A DNA stretch of 64,000 bases from Marasmius tenuissimus (GCA_029532415.1 JAQOTA010000038.1:186001-250000), one strand, 5' to 3'. Positions 42,095 through 53,607 are shown, counted from the stretch's first letter. A program made the numbers and translations. Notes: generated by a model from the letters alone, not told the origin.

Positions 42095-44799
42095 TGTAAA
42101 GCGCCACTCGCGGTGTATAATATAATCTAACTCGTAGGTCAAATCCTCCCAACACTCAAGAGTGTAGCTGAAGGGTGCGGGAATTGGGGATTGGCGTTGA
42201 TCGTAGGTTCCGCTCTTAGCCAGACTGCAATAGTAGGCTGAAGGAAATCTGACTCAAGAAACTATCCAACTGAGGTAGCTCGCCTCTGAAACCAGTTTGG
42301 AGGTCAAAAGTGGGGTTCGGAAGAGAGGTTTATAGGTTGTTTTGGGGAGTGTAGAGTTTGTTTGGTGCTTCGGAAGTGCGTTCTTAGGCTTCAACTAGCT
42401 TCAGAACTACTCGAACAGCGAGGGGCAACAAGACAATCAAATCAAACAATGGCAATTAAGACTCCAATCAAGTCTGTCAATAACCGAAGACCAACTGTCA
42501 ATGGCGAACAATATCCTCTGCCCAATTAGCTTCGGAAGTTCAACAATAGCTCAGCCAGTCAAGTCGGCGTCGCAGACAAACAATGCAAAGTCAAGGTCAA
42601 GCAAGTGTTCAATGGATTTTCTAGGTTTGGGCAAACAAAGTTCTATTCCGTTCTAATGTCTCTCCAGAAGCGCTCCCGAGTCAACTGACTACCCAACAAG
42701 TGGAATAGCTTTGTATCCTCTGAATACTAATTGTACGGATTGCTTGGGGGATTCTTAATGAAAACCCCACTGCTTATATACCCTAGGAGGCTCTAATTCT
42801 ACCGAATTGTACAAATATCGAATAAACCATGCCTCGTAGGCATAAACTACCTACTTTAGAATATACTTGGAGAGTTTTGTGTTTAATCTACGCTTTTGAA
42901 CCCCAAAGTCAAAACCAATAATTTGCTTTGGAAGTATCATCAGCCTCGAACATTCTCTAACATTCTTTTCTTCCGGGTCTCTCCTATTGATGGTTCCGTT
43001 CTGCCTATCTGCCTCTGCAGCATTGATTCTCTGGTTCTAGACCCTTCAATCGTCATAGGTCATCCTGTTCTGTCTGCCTCCGAAGCATATACTCCCTTCG
43101 TCTGAAGCAAAGTACTTGCCTCCAAAGTGCTACTAGATGCCTATATTCATGGAGTTACCCAGCTGTTCATAGCCAGGTCGATGTCCTTTCCGTAGCTCGG
43201 ATAATTCTGAGGTCCTGCCATCCATATGGCCGCCCCACTATATCCAATCTTGGTGCCTTGGATACCGGGTAATAGTTCAATGGTTCAGCCAGAACTCCTA
43301 CTCGATTCTTTGGTACACCATTCCTTTCTTTCTAGTCCCTTGCCTCCCAGTGCAGTTGAGCACTGTGTTTTGCCACCAGCACCAACTATGCCCTTAGTAC
43401 AGTCAATATCTCCATGTACAAGTACAAGGGAGGTACCTCGATGGTGCAACTCCTTTGATCACTTCTTGATCATTGTTTAGCGCCCAGTGCCTGGTTCGGA
43501 TCCACGCCTCCAAAGCGCTAATTTCCTAGTTTCCGAAGTAAAATTTCCATTTCAGCGGCCAGTCCAGAGGTCAGTAAAAGCAAGTGCTAGGTTGTCCCAA
43601 TTCCTTGCTTACTTTTCCCCAAGCGTACTATGGCACGCTTGCATAACATTGAAGACCACTTTCGCAACTTACTCTATAGTAAGCCTTTCTACTTTCTAGA
43701 TTCCGAGGCGGCCTTCTGACTTCTTCTCCAGAGTTGTATAAGCTCTGGTGGTATCCAGAAGATTACTCTGATAAGATCAAGGAGTGCCGCATCATCCTAC
43801 CCATTCCACTCGACGCAGAACAAGAAGCTATCCTCAAAATCATCTTCCAGCAGTTCTTCCTCAGTCGCCACAGATCCGTCTACTGGGGCTACATGATTTG
43901 TTACGACATGATCCAGGACGAAATCTATCTCTGCGAGGACACCTTTGACCACTTCATTCCTCACGACGCCAGGTCTGTCATCGACATGGTCGCCGAGTCT
44001 ATTGCTCAAGTTGGTTTCCTCAACTTCAAACCCGCTCGTACTCCTGGAGCCGTCAACGCTTGGATCGACGCCGTCGTCAGCTGTGCTGAGTGCCCAGCAC
44101 CTCCGAAGCTTGACTATACCAAGCTCTCGTTCTTCGAGTATTCCCCTGTCATGGGTCGTTGGCTCTCTCGATCCTTTTCTTTCTATAATCCTATCTTATG
44201 TGACCCATTCTATACTGATTATCTAGATCATGAAACCTTCATTGATTCTTATTATCCTGAAGATTCCAACGTAAATAATTACTTTGGTTGGGACGAGGTA
44301 GCTCTAGCCAATATGGATGACTAGCGTAACCTGTAGTATACCTAGTATACTTGAATCAATCATGCTTCCAAAGCAAGGCCTCGACCTTATACCAAGCTTC
44401 TGAGGCTCGACTTAGTCTTGCTTTCGAACCATCCATGCTTCTGTGGTGACCTCCTCTGTCTATCCCTACTAGTACGGGTCTTCGTTAAGTCTGATTCTGT
44501 TATTCTAATCCTTGGTACGATGCCTCCGAGCCACTGGAGATATTCCCTTGTTATAACTACAGGTCCTAGTTGTGCCTCCGAAGTGATACTTTCGTCAGTT
44601 ATACGACTCCTACAGTTTTCAGAGATAAGGAGAGATGCCTCCGAGGCGCTATTCTTTCCTTATGCTAGGATCTGAGCCTTTTACTAGCCGCTCGGGACTC
44701 GCTCTAGTACTCGTATTACCTAGTCATTTCTTATCTGTTTTATGCTAAAATCGCACAAAAACAAGGCTCTGAAGCTGCTTTTTAATAGCAGGCACTACA
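42095..44799 (+). mobile_element. Element D copy 3, full length (2705 bp), TSD acgg
   Basis: Starts TGTAAAGCGCCACTCGCG and ends GCAGGCACTACA. Flanked by ACGG at 42091-42094 and 44800-44803. The ends form only a short, imperfect inverted repeat (TGTA..GCGCC / GGC.CTACA). It carries the intact spliced D gene (43630-44324) and the dispersed GCCTCCGAAG-like motif. It has no recognisable transposase, polymerase or tyrosine recombinase. About 1.5 kb precede the gene and about 475 bp follow it. Confidence 0.85.
43630..44324 (+). CDS. Element D protein, copy 3 (unknown function, two exons)
   Basis: Exon 1 is 43630-43678, intron 43679-43731 (GTAAGC...CTCCAG, 53 bp), exon 2 43732-44324; 213 residues, intact. 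Compared with copy 1 the protein differs at about a dozen positions (for example FIYWGY/SVYWGY, TFGHF/TFDHF, KYSP/EYSP, DSDVDNYFS/DSNVNNYFG) and has no frameshift or premature stop. It is acidic at the C-terminus, with several WG, WY and YY aromatic clusters and one CAEC cysteine pair. Function is unknown. Because it is the only gene in the element, it may be the mobility protein, a regulator or captured cargo. Confidence 0.65.
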
Positions 44800-44803
44800 A
44801 CGG

Positions 44804-45154
44804 CAAGAACAAGTCTCTCAGGTACGAGAAATTGAAAACGAAACTTGAAAACAGCGATATTTATTTTGTCCGGCATAGACCACCATAGGTGAGGACCTGC
44901 ATACGCCGTTGATCGAAACCTTTTGATTTGTTTCGATTTGAGACGAGTACTTTCGATTAGACTCGAGCCAGATCGCCCCGTCAGAGTTTTGAAGATAGTC
45001 GTTCAAAAGCTGCTGCGTGGCGACTGGTACGGAATACCAGCCCTTTGGCGGGGTCGGAGTTAAGTCAGGTGATTGTTTGACTTGTCCTCTTTCCTTCGTC
45101 TTGAAACATATGTTCTGGTTTCAAACTCGTCTGATTAACTTGAAAACTATGTCA
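44804..45154. other. Left flank and inverted-repeat arm of the DUF6589-RecQ unit
   Basis: No gene. Positions about 45025-45095 match 52900-52966 in reverse complement, including gactggtacggaata and ggcggggtcggagttaagtc. Outside this, both flanks keep a tcgagtctaa block at similar distance (about 50 bp) and are rich in TTTCGAT motifs, so the repeat may be longer but diverged. Confidence 0.55.
45025..45095 (+). repeat. Inverted repeat, left arm (about 70 bp)
   Basis: More than 90 percent identical to the reverse complement of 52900-52966. It faces the 5' side of the DUF6589 gene, while the right arm faces the 5' side of the helicase gene. A target duplication was not identified, so the true element ends remain open. 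Confidence 0.75.
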
Positions 45155-45660
45155 TGTTGAACGTGATGGATATCATGTGATACATTGTTGACGTGTTATT
45201 TACGCATTACACACTATTTATAGAGCTACGCATCTATGAACACTTGCGCTCTCATGCAAGAAGAATCTACGTAGCTATTGCTTCACAAATGATACTGTAG
45301 ATACTCACTACGTAGTACTTGCATCAGGTATGATGCTCATAGTCCTTAGTGCGAGGCACAATGGACTTTAGTAGCTAAGCAGGCCAATAGGACTGCAGAC
45401 ACACTCATTAGTATTATGACTATATGGCTAAATACCTACTTCTAGTAGTAGTTTCATACGATGGTAATGACTCTTACATGTACTGAAACTTGTGTATAAA
45501 AGCTGGTATTCCAAGGCCTTAAGCCTTAGGACAATCTACTCGATTATCACCTCTCAAGCATCTCAAAGCACTCTTCTAACTAGCTCTACAAGCTATCTAA
45601 CCCAAGGTGAGGTTTAGGACGTTATAACCCACTGTGCAGTTTGACTATGCTGGCTCATCA
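45155..45660 (+). repeat. Solo LTR of copia P family (506 bp), TSD tgtca
   Basis: TGTTGAACGTGATGG...GGCTCATCA, the same length as 41090-41595, flanked by TGTCA at 45150-45154 and 45661-45665. It is inserted 122 bp upstream of the likely DUF6589 start, between gene and inverted-repeat arm. Confidence 0.95.
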
Positions 45661-45781
45661 TGTCAAACGAGTCTAATAGAAGTCAGGATCAACGAGTTAT
45701 GTTTTTTTTTGCGAAATGCTACGGAATGATCGAGATATCGGTAGGTCTTTTCGGGTTAGGGGCTCTTGTTCCTTTACCTCC

Positions 45782-48700
45782 ATGCCGCCCGCACCTCGCA
45801 AACGACGACACTCAGATGCAGATTATCAAGCTTCTAGCTCGGTCAGAAGAAGTGTTGGGGCTTCTAAGCGCAGAAAGACAAAACCAGCCACTCCCGAGCC
45901 TGAACCAGAGCCTTCAGTGGCAGCCGACTCCCTGCCTGTGACACCACAGCACTACGACGACCCCATCCCAGACCTCGACATGGAAATGCCTACCAGTAGT
46001 GCTCCAGGATCACCAACATCCAAAAATGATCAAGTCCTCCCGGAGGACCCAGTTCTTCCTCTGTTTCCTTCTCCCGAGATACCTTCAACTCCCCAACGCA
46101 ACCGCGTACTAACAGTACCAGAGTCAGGGCGCTCTATCCTCGAAGGAACTCCAAGCCCTGTGACAGCGAGGGCCGGTCGCCCCTGGCGTGTTCGAAGACC
46201 GCATCGGAACCCACTGGGAAGCATAGATATGTCCAAGCCAGGCCCGCGACATTTTCTAACCCTGGAGCAATTGGCAAAGGCACAGGAGGAGTCTGCGCAG
46301 ATGAATAGGGAGCTGGAGGCACAACTCGCAAGCCGACAAAAGGCAGAGAAGGCTCAAGATATATGGAGAAAAATAGACAGGCCGGAGGATGAAGGTGGAT
46401 TTGGGTTCACGAGTCTGAACGAGTTTTTCGAGGGTGTGTTTGGGACCGGTGCCAATACCCAGAACAAGATCAATGTTACACGGTATCTGCGAGATCACGG
46501 CAATACACTTGCCACCATGATGTTCAAGCGCTCACCTGTGGCCTTTGAGAAATTTCTTACTGGAGATCTGATGCAGGACGAGCTACAGAAGGAAGGGGAG
46601 GCTATCCAAAGCTTCTTTTCCCGCAGAAAGGGGTCTTCTATTCACTCTGTCCTCGACGACTTTGATATGGATTCCCTCGAGTCAAAATTGAAGGAGGCTG
46701 CACCGAATTTATGGTCTATTCTGCTGTCAGTTGGTAGTGTGGAGGATGAGAAGGGGTCTACATCTCAGGCTTGACGCAGCAAGGAAATTGTGAGTGGGAC
46801 ACCACTTCAAATGGAAGCTTTAGCTTGATTTCTTAACCCTCAAGGTCTTTGTCTGCATTTGCGCCATGCTGTCGGTCATCCGATCACAGAAGGCTAATAA
46901 CTTTCAAGTTGTCATCGGGCTCTTTCTCCTTGGGTCTGGAGCGACGAAACGAGAGATAGATGTCCTCGCGCATGCTGGCATCTCTTGTTTGTACACCACA
47001 GTGATGGACCACATTCGGGCTCTCTCCGCGGAGAACCTCAAAATTGTACAAGAAATCATCCGAGTCGTGATGTATTTCTTAGTGTGGGACAACGTGAACT
47101 TTGCATTCCGTGTGGAGTCTCAACGTTTCGACTCCAAGGACCACTTTGACAGTGGTACGACAGCCTCTCTAATTGCCACCTGGGACCCCTACACCACCAA
47201 TTGGGCGCGGAGCTCAACTGATATTGTCAATTGGTTTGGCAGCTGAGGGGGCCAAGCGGAGTAATTTCTGAGGCCTGTACGAGCCAATCTTGAGAGTGCT
47301 GTCAACCTCTCTTTCTCGGCTCAGTTCAATCTCAACCCGGACTCAATTCAGCGTCGGTCAAAGAGTCCTTCTTCAGAGCGGTCAGGTGATGTTGAACTTG
47401 AGTTTCTGCCGTGCGTTCTTTTTCCTTCAAGTTCCTTTCTCTCCCTCATCTCCCCATGATCATTGAAAAGGACCACTAACACACGATTGCACGTCATGGA
47501 CAGTTTACAGTGAAAGGGATATCCAGATGAAGCAGATGTGTGCAAGGTGCATGGCCCACAATACTGTCTTTCTTGATTAGCATTGACGCCAATTGTTTTT
47601 CATGCCTCGTCTCCCTAGCCCTTTGCTCTACCGCTCGCTGTCTTGTGCCCTGTCACTGCCCTCTGAATCTTGTCGAAATCTCATCTGGTTGGCTGGCTCT
47701 CATAAGCTCTGATACTCCTGGCTCGGCTTTGTCTATCTGCTAGCAACTCTGGTCTGGTTTTGCTCTGTTACTGCAACCTTTTTCCGCCTCCAGAACAACG
47801 GTATGAGGTTCCTTTTTCCCTCACGAATGTCCGCATTCTGACTTCCGCACCGTTCAGATTTTGCATGGGTTACACTTACAGAAATTCATGGAGGTGAGTA
47901 ACACCTTCGAGAGGCTTGCGCAACCAATTGGTTCTGATGTTCAGACTTCATAGGGCTAGCACACGAGTACCAAGAGATGGTTTTCATACCCTTGTCTACA
48001 GTATTATTATTCATGAATAGTAGTGCTTTCTCATTTGTATTTTCCTGCAGTTTGAAATTTGAATACAGTGTTCATTGATTATGTATTGCGTTTGCGTCCC
48101 GAATAATTTTGGCATCCGAAAGGGTTAAAAAAGGGAGAAAAGGTACAAGAACCCGCGGACAGTCAGGTGGCAGCCAGTCTCTCAGAATCGAGTTGCGTAG
48201 TGGGTGAGTTGATTCTGAGTGGGATTGACCCCTCAACCCGTGCTTGGTTTGATCTCAGCTGAGAATTCGTTCGGATCAAGCGGATGAGCGCTGTCAGGTC
48301 TCAACCACAGCTCAGGCGCCGCGCGTGGTGTACACCAAGCAAACAGCCACCCACGGTGCTTTACCCCTGTCTATGAAGCCCAAACGGGAGGCCTCCAATG
48401 AAATCATTCAGGACCATAGCCCTCTTCTCGTCCCATCCCTCAACGACCTGGTAACACTCGAGAAATGTTCGTTGTGGCAGCTCAAACAGATTGCACTTCA
48501 GCACAAACCAGAACTCGCACACCTCAAAGCAAATTTTCCCACGTCTCCCCCTGTCGAAACAGAACAGATAGAGGTTCATCAGACCCAGCATTACCCACTT
48601 CCCACGATGCACGAGGATGAGTCAACAATCGATGGGACGTTGAAAGTTATTGAAACCCTATTGGAAAAGCTAGGAGTCACTGAGGACGACTTGAAAAAGC

Positions 48701-50162
48701 ACGGGCTCATCTTTGCCGATGGTGACCTCCTAACGGGTTCGTTGACGAATACGGTAATGTTATTGCTTCTATGAGCAGACCATACAGACCCTAATCCAGA
48801 TTCTCCAAGGGCGAGTCTGCACGCAGGAATTCCGAGGAACTTTCCTCAGGGTTGTTCGTCCTAATACGACGGTTCGGGCTGTTTCATTGCAAGATGGCGG
48901 GAGGACGTCTCGTAATCAACGAGCATTGGGGAAAACCTAACTCGCCCTGGTCTGGTTCCCTTTGGTGGGAAAATAACACTTTCTTGAAGCGGAAGAGTGT
49001 TTCCGCTGGGTGGCAATCAAAGAAGGCAGCACCATGGAAACAGACGCATGAACTCATACAGATCTCCCTTGCCGCTCACATCCTCGACTTCCGGATTCAC
49101 TGCAACAACTCTGACTTCAATGCGTGGTGCAAAACTGCAACTCTGGAGGATTTTGACACAACTGCCGAGCAGGTTTATTCCAATCTATTCACAAGCCACG
49201 CTTATGCCACACAGCAGGAGAAGCCTCAGATTGATATTGTTCTCTCCAATACCATCCTTTACAACCGCGATGCGCTATTCTACTGGCTATTCGTAACATC
49301 CATCAAGGCCGGAAATATTGGTCGAGTCATCCTGGTCCTGCGCATCTGGATGATTATGATGCGCACACCAAAGACGATGCCACGTTACGCCGATGCCATA
49401 TTTGAAACCCTCGGTCGTATCCAGCAGTTCCCTGAGAAATTACAGTCAGCCACCTTTCGACTGAATTGATGAGTCAGCACTGACCCCTATCGACAGGAAG
49501 TTTTTCCTCCATAATTGGCTCGTGAACCTGACTGGTCGTCCAAACGCTTTCAAAGAGAACGACCTGTTACAGGAGCATCAAAACCGGTGGCTGAAAGTGA
49601 GTGTGATACCTTTCACCTTGAAATCTGAGATCTAATAGTGAGCTGGTAGTCGGTTTATGCAGCGAAAGGGCCGAACCGAAGCTGGGAGTGGCTCTCTATG
49701 ATTTCATTGTGCATCTATACACTGAGGCAAGCTTTGCTCTCGGTAGCCAAGATGTTCAACATTCCAGGTTACGGGAGCAAGCACACAGTCCCTGACATGT
49801 CAAATGAAGTGCAGAGAATAGCGGACGCCCTCAAGGAAGAGACAATTCAGGAGTATGTACCCGAACGTCCCGCTAATGGATTTGTCAAGCCCGTCAGAGA
49901 CCTACTGCAAGAGGGCATGAAATACGGGGAGAGACGTACCGCGTTTGCAAAGTATCGAGATGACAGTGGCATTCCCATGAACATGGGGGATCAAGGAGAC
50001 CCTGTTGTAGAGGCAGCGAGCATATTGGACGAGGGCGAAGATGACGGTGAAGAATATGAGCCCTCACTCGAAGATCTGGAGATGGATGATGAGGAACCAT
50101 ATGGTATTCAAAACATCTTGTTGAGTGCCGCCATGTCAATGGTACCCGATAGTCTAAACTAG
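45782..50162 (+). pseudogene. DUF6589-type protein gene, several exons, decayed
   Basis: Exon 1 (45782-46789) starts MPPAPRKRRHSDADYQ and is basic and proline-rich for about 170 residues. A helical region and the FGTGANTQNKINVTRYLRDHG and FFSRRKGSSI blocks follow. Intron 46790-46844, then exon 2 with SQKANNFQVVIGLFLLGSGA and FLVWDNVNFAFRVESQRFDS. After a poorly readable kilobase, the C-terminal half resumes at about 48325: RLVINEHWGKPNSPW, YWLFVTSIKAGNIGRV, LRIWMIMMRTPKTMPRYADA, intron 49445-49496, WLVNLTGRPNAF, intron 49597-49649, then NRSWEWLSMISLCIYTLRQA and an acidic tail to 50162. These blocks are what I know from basidiomycete DUF6589 proteins. A TGA at 46772 replaces arginine, and further breaks occur near 47230. 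Confidence 0.75.
47247..48320 (+). other. Unresolved middle of the DUF6589 gene
   Basis: No continuous frame. Fragments such as 47247-47400 (frame-shifted, with LESAVNLSFSAQFNL) and intron-like borders (gtgcgttc near 47410, ggacag near 47502) suggest decayed exons. The pyrimidine-rich part 47580-47800 and the AT-rich part 47990-48120 may be inserted sequence. No repeat family was recognised. Confidence 0.35.
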
Positions 50163-50481
50163 AATACATTCAGTTCAAATACATCATCGTCCTGCTCGCT
50201 GTTGTCGTCGAGTTGTATACCATGGCGCCCCGTGCTCTCCTCGACTTGCTGGTTGAAAATTCCCTCGAGGAAATCAGCACGTTGTACAATTTCAGAACCT
50301 TCTTCATTATACCGCCGACAGTTGTTGAAGAGTCGTCACCACACTGCTATAAATTCATTGAGGCTGGCAAAGCCTTTCGACGGTGAAGTATCGCGCATCA
50401 TGGTACGTATATTCGACATTGAGATTGGTTCTTCGATGAGTTCATAGTAGTCCGGGTAATCCTATTACTCAGTGAGACGAC
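50163..50481. other. Gap between convergent DUF6589 and helicase genes
   Basis: About 320 bp between the two stop codons. It must hold both 3' ends. No extra gene seen; the helicase may extend here if its last exon is further split. Confidence 0.4.
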
Positions 50482-52900
50482 TCAAAGGCTAGAGTTCAAA
50501 AACACCACACTCACAATTCGCCGAGGCTTCCTCATGAATGGCTCACAGATCTTTTGTTGTTCAACCCGGCGGCTCTCTCCTCTCCCCTTTGTAACCGACT
50601 GACCACTCTCTGGCGTATAGACAGCATCCCAGCATTCCTCAAATACCCTCATCAGAGTCTCGCGTGCCAACTTCCGTGTTCTTGCAGCCATCTGTTCCAG
50701 ATTCCGCGCCCTCTCAGCCTCTTCTTGAGCTAACTGCCGAGCGTCTGGAAAACGCCGCACTTGTGCGGCAATGACACCCACAACCTCTTCACCGAAGCGA
50801 GCAACACCCAACGCCCACGGGAAGAGATAACGAAAAACATCAGCTGAGGATGCAGATTGGGGATGTGCTGACAGCTTCTCGATGAGGTCGTCAGACATCA
50901 GGTAGCTAGGGAGAATTGTTTTCTGGCCACTAAAGTACTTCTTGATGGCCCCGGACCGCCACTCCCGCAATGCTGTCCGGACTGCCTCCTGAAGCTCGTC
51001 TGAGGGCTTTCCATGTCGACCAAGGATGGTTCACAGTTATCACAGCACCGAACACCGCGGGGGGAAGTGAAGGGAGTCGGTACTGTGGATATGAAAGCAT
51101 GAGTCAGGAATGTAAACGGGAACGGAAGGCTTACACTTATTCTCATTCCCAAAATAGTCGTTCCAAGGACCTCGGCGGCAACGTGAAGTGGCGAGAAACA
51201 TGGCGAGAAACTTTCGATCCCGGGCTTCGGTATCAGACTTGGGTGTTCGCTTTTTTCCTCGTCGTGATGTGGCTGCTGCCGTCGATACTTGAGTCTCAGC
51301 GTCATCAAGGGGATCCTCAACATCAATGGCAGCAATCCTGTCAATCTGTGATAACTCATTAGAGTCCCCGTGATCATCTACACCAGTACCACGGTCTCCC
51401 TCCTCATCCTCGGCGCTACCTGAACCTTCCTCATCATCAACCTCAACGAGGAACTTGGTGTAGGCAGCCTTTGTCACAAAGACAATGGCCTCACCAATAT
51501 CGCAAGGGTCCCGAACACAACGTCCAATCTTCTGGACAAGCGATGAGAACGTGAGAGGGGCATGCCATAGAATGACCCGCTTGATTCCCCGAAAGTCCAT
51601 TCCCTGCAGTAGAGGTTAGATTCTTGTATCGATGAAATCCCCGTCAAGTAATCACATACCATTCCCAATGCGTCTGTAGCGGGAACACCACGAATTTGGC
51701 CATCGCGCAGACCGCGTTGAATCGCGAGCTTTCGGGCCTCGTCAATGTGGCGATGGTAAAACTCAAATGAGGTTGCCGGTAGGTGTTGTGGCCGATGTTT
51801 TCGTAGGAAGTCTTGAATTTGCTCCGCTTCCGAACGACTGTTAACATATATTAGAGTTTGTGGGAAGTCTTCTGAATCCTCAGTCGAGAAGAGGGAAAGA
51901 AGGTCGGCATATGTGTCTTGAGGCTGTTGCATGATCCTGACTGAAATCGCGACATTATGCTTCGCATTTGACACGGCAACATGCGGGCAGTCGGCTGGTA
52001 GCTGTAGTTTCTGTCGAATATCGGAGAGAATATCTGGCGGAAGAGTGGCTGAAGCAACGAGTACAGGGACATTGTCTGGAAGTCGTGCCAACAGTTGTGA
52101 AAGGGCACCGTATTCCGGTCGGAAATCCCCACCCCATTCGCTAATACAGTGTGCCTCGTCGATGACAACGCCTATACAGTTCTTCACGAACACTTTATTC
52201 TGCAAGACCTTGGCGTGGAATGAGGTGGAAACTGCCTTCTCGGGGGATACAAATACGACTCGATACTTGATGACATCTCGGCCGTCCGTTTTCTGGGTAA
52301 GAGATGGTCAGTAAACAGAAAACAAAGAGCCAAACAAACTGACCTCGAAGATATTCCCTTCATTTTCACCCTCCGAGTTCAACGCAATAGCCGGTATGCC
52401 CCTATCATTGAGGTCCTTCACTTGTGAATTCATCAGTGCATTGAGCGGGCTGACAACGACCATAACCTTCGAGTTCTGCAACAAGTCAAGTCCTGGTGTC
52501 CAATAGTAGAACAATGGGTACCAGAAAGCCATGGTCTTCCCTCCGCCAGTGGGTACATCATAGATGACACTTTTACCCCGCATCATGTACTGTCCTGCTC
52601 GTTCTTGGTGATCTCTGAGTGACGAGATGCCAAAAACACCGCACAAACTAGTCCTGGCTTGTTCAAGCTGCGATTCTGAGAGATTTTCAGGCCAATTGGG
52701 AGGCATAGTGACCGACGGTGGAGGGGGCTCGGATGTGATCGAGGCGGAAACATTTCCTTGCTGGAGGTCGAACGGGAGCAAATTTTGGAAAACGGTAATA
52801 AACTCGTGTATTGGGAGGCAAAGGTGAACATTTCTAGTTATAAAGCGAGGTGATACGTCGAGTTTGAAACCAAGGCTGTCGAGGTAGTCGTGGTTCTGGA
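50482..52900 (-). pseudogene. RecQ-like DNA helicase gene, several exons, probably decayed
   Basis: Exon A (about 52900-52344) holds motif I, DVPTGGGKT, and VVSPLNALMNSQV. Exon B (52292-51660) holds the Walker B box DEAHCISEWGGDFRPEY, motif III VASATLPPDI, LIYVNSRSEAEQI, and TDALGM. Exon C (51603-51135) holds GMDFRGIKRVILWH and motif VI QKIGRCVRDP (usual form QxxGRxGRD). It also has a long acidic insert, then the first half of a RecQ zinc domain (CRRGPWNDYFGN). Exon D starts at 51082 and supplies CCDNCEP. The C-terminal helical region (REWRSGAIKKYF onward, to 50482) is in a different frame from CCDNCEP, so a frameshift or unseen intron lies near 51030. Upstream of 52781 the frame stays open towards the right inverted-repeat arm. 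Confidence 0.8.
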
Positions 52901-52966
52901 GGATAAGTCAAACAATCACCTGACTTAACTCCGACCCCGCCAAAGGGCCGGTATTCCGTTCCAGTC
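52900..52966 (-). repeat. Inverted repeat, right arm (about 67 bp)
   Basis: Matches 45025-45095 in reverse complement: caatcacctgacttaactcc and gaccccgccaaagggc blocks. It ends near ccagtcgctgcgcc. It marks the sharp change from transposon-laden sequence to ordinary genes. Confidence 0.75.
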
Positions 52967-53607
52967 GCTGCGCCGGTGAAGGGGTAGGGGCCCCACACCG
53001 TGTGTTGCTGCTGGGTTCGAGTCTAACTTTCGATCGTCCTGAAGAGTATCGATTCTGTTTCGATTCTCGTTTCGATCCTGATTTGTTTCGATATCGATTT
53101 CGGTTTTGATCGCAAAATTTGGCTGGTCTGGAAGTTCTGACACGCGGGGAATCGCCCACAAAGAGAAACCTGGACTGAGAACTTGACGGCTGAGATATGA
53201 GAACGCAGGGAGGAAACTAGCTGAGTCAAGTATTCGTCCTTCAATTCGAAGAACTGGATAGTGGAACACGACTTTGTAATTGAAGTAGAGACGAGAATCC
53301 ATCTCTCATTTCGAAGGATAGTCATTGGACGCGACTTGTCTGCAATGGTGTGCCAGTGAGGTCCAGGTCTTTGGGACGGAGGACGCTATGTCGAGTATAT
53401 CCCAGCTATAGCCCATCAAACCAGCGGCCCTCTGAAATGATGAAGAAAACCTGAGTAAAACGATGTTGAGCAACCGTTTAAGTTCTTTATTGACATTCGT
53501 GATGACGGTCAAGAGAAAGGTTGGCAGTCATATCACGTGGGGCGATCAGCCTTTGCTCGTCACCGCCATCTACGACGTTGAATCACAGCTCGCCGCTGTC
53601 AAACACG
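52967..53607. other. Intergenic: repeat flank and eIF4E-2 upstream region
   Basis: 53045-53110 contains at least five TTTCGAT-like units (a degenerate short repeat). 53120-53600 shows no supported gene and probably includes the promoter and 5' leader of the cap-binding protein gene at 53608. No clear TATA box. Confidence 0.4.

Noticed and set aside
42095..44799. Element D as an LTR or LTR retrotransposon (ends TG...CA)
   Set aside because: No primer-binding site, polypurine tract or polymerase; target duplication appears to be 4 bp; copies are 2.7 kb with a gene inside. Class left open.
44818..45006. 62-codon minus-strand frame near the left inverted-repeat arm as a gene
   Set aside because: No motif, no start context, and no counterpart at the right arm.
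41090..45660. The two 506-bp LTRs at 41090 and 45155 as the pair of one element
   Set aside because: The second has its own TGTCA duplication on both sides and the first directly follows the copia P polypurine tract; the interval holds element D and no retroelement interior.
49894..50169. Minus-strand frame opposite the DUF6589 C-terminus
   Set aside because: Shadow of a well-supported plus-strand coding region.
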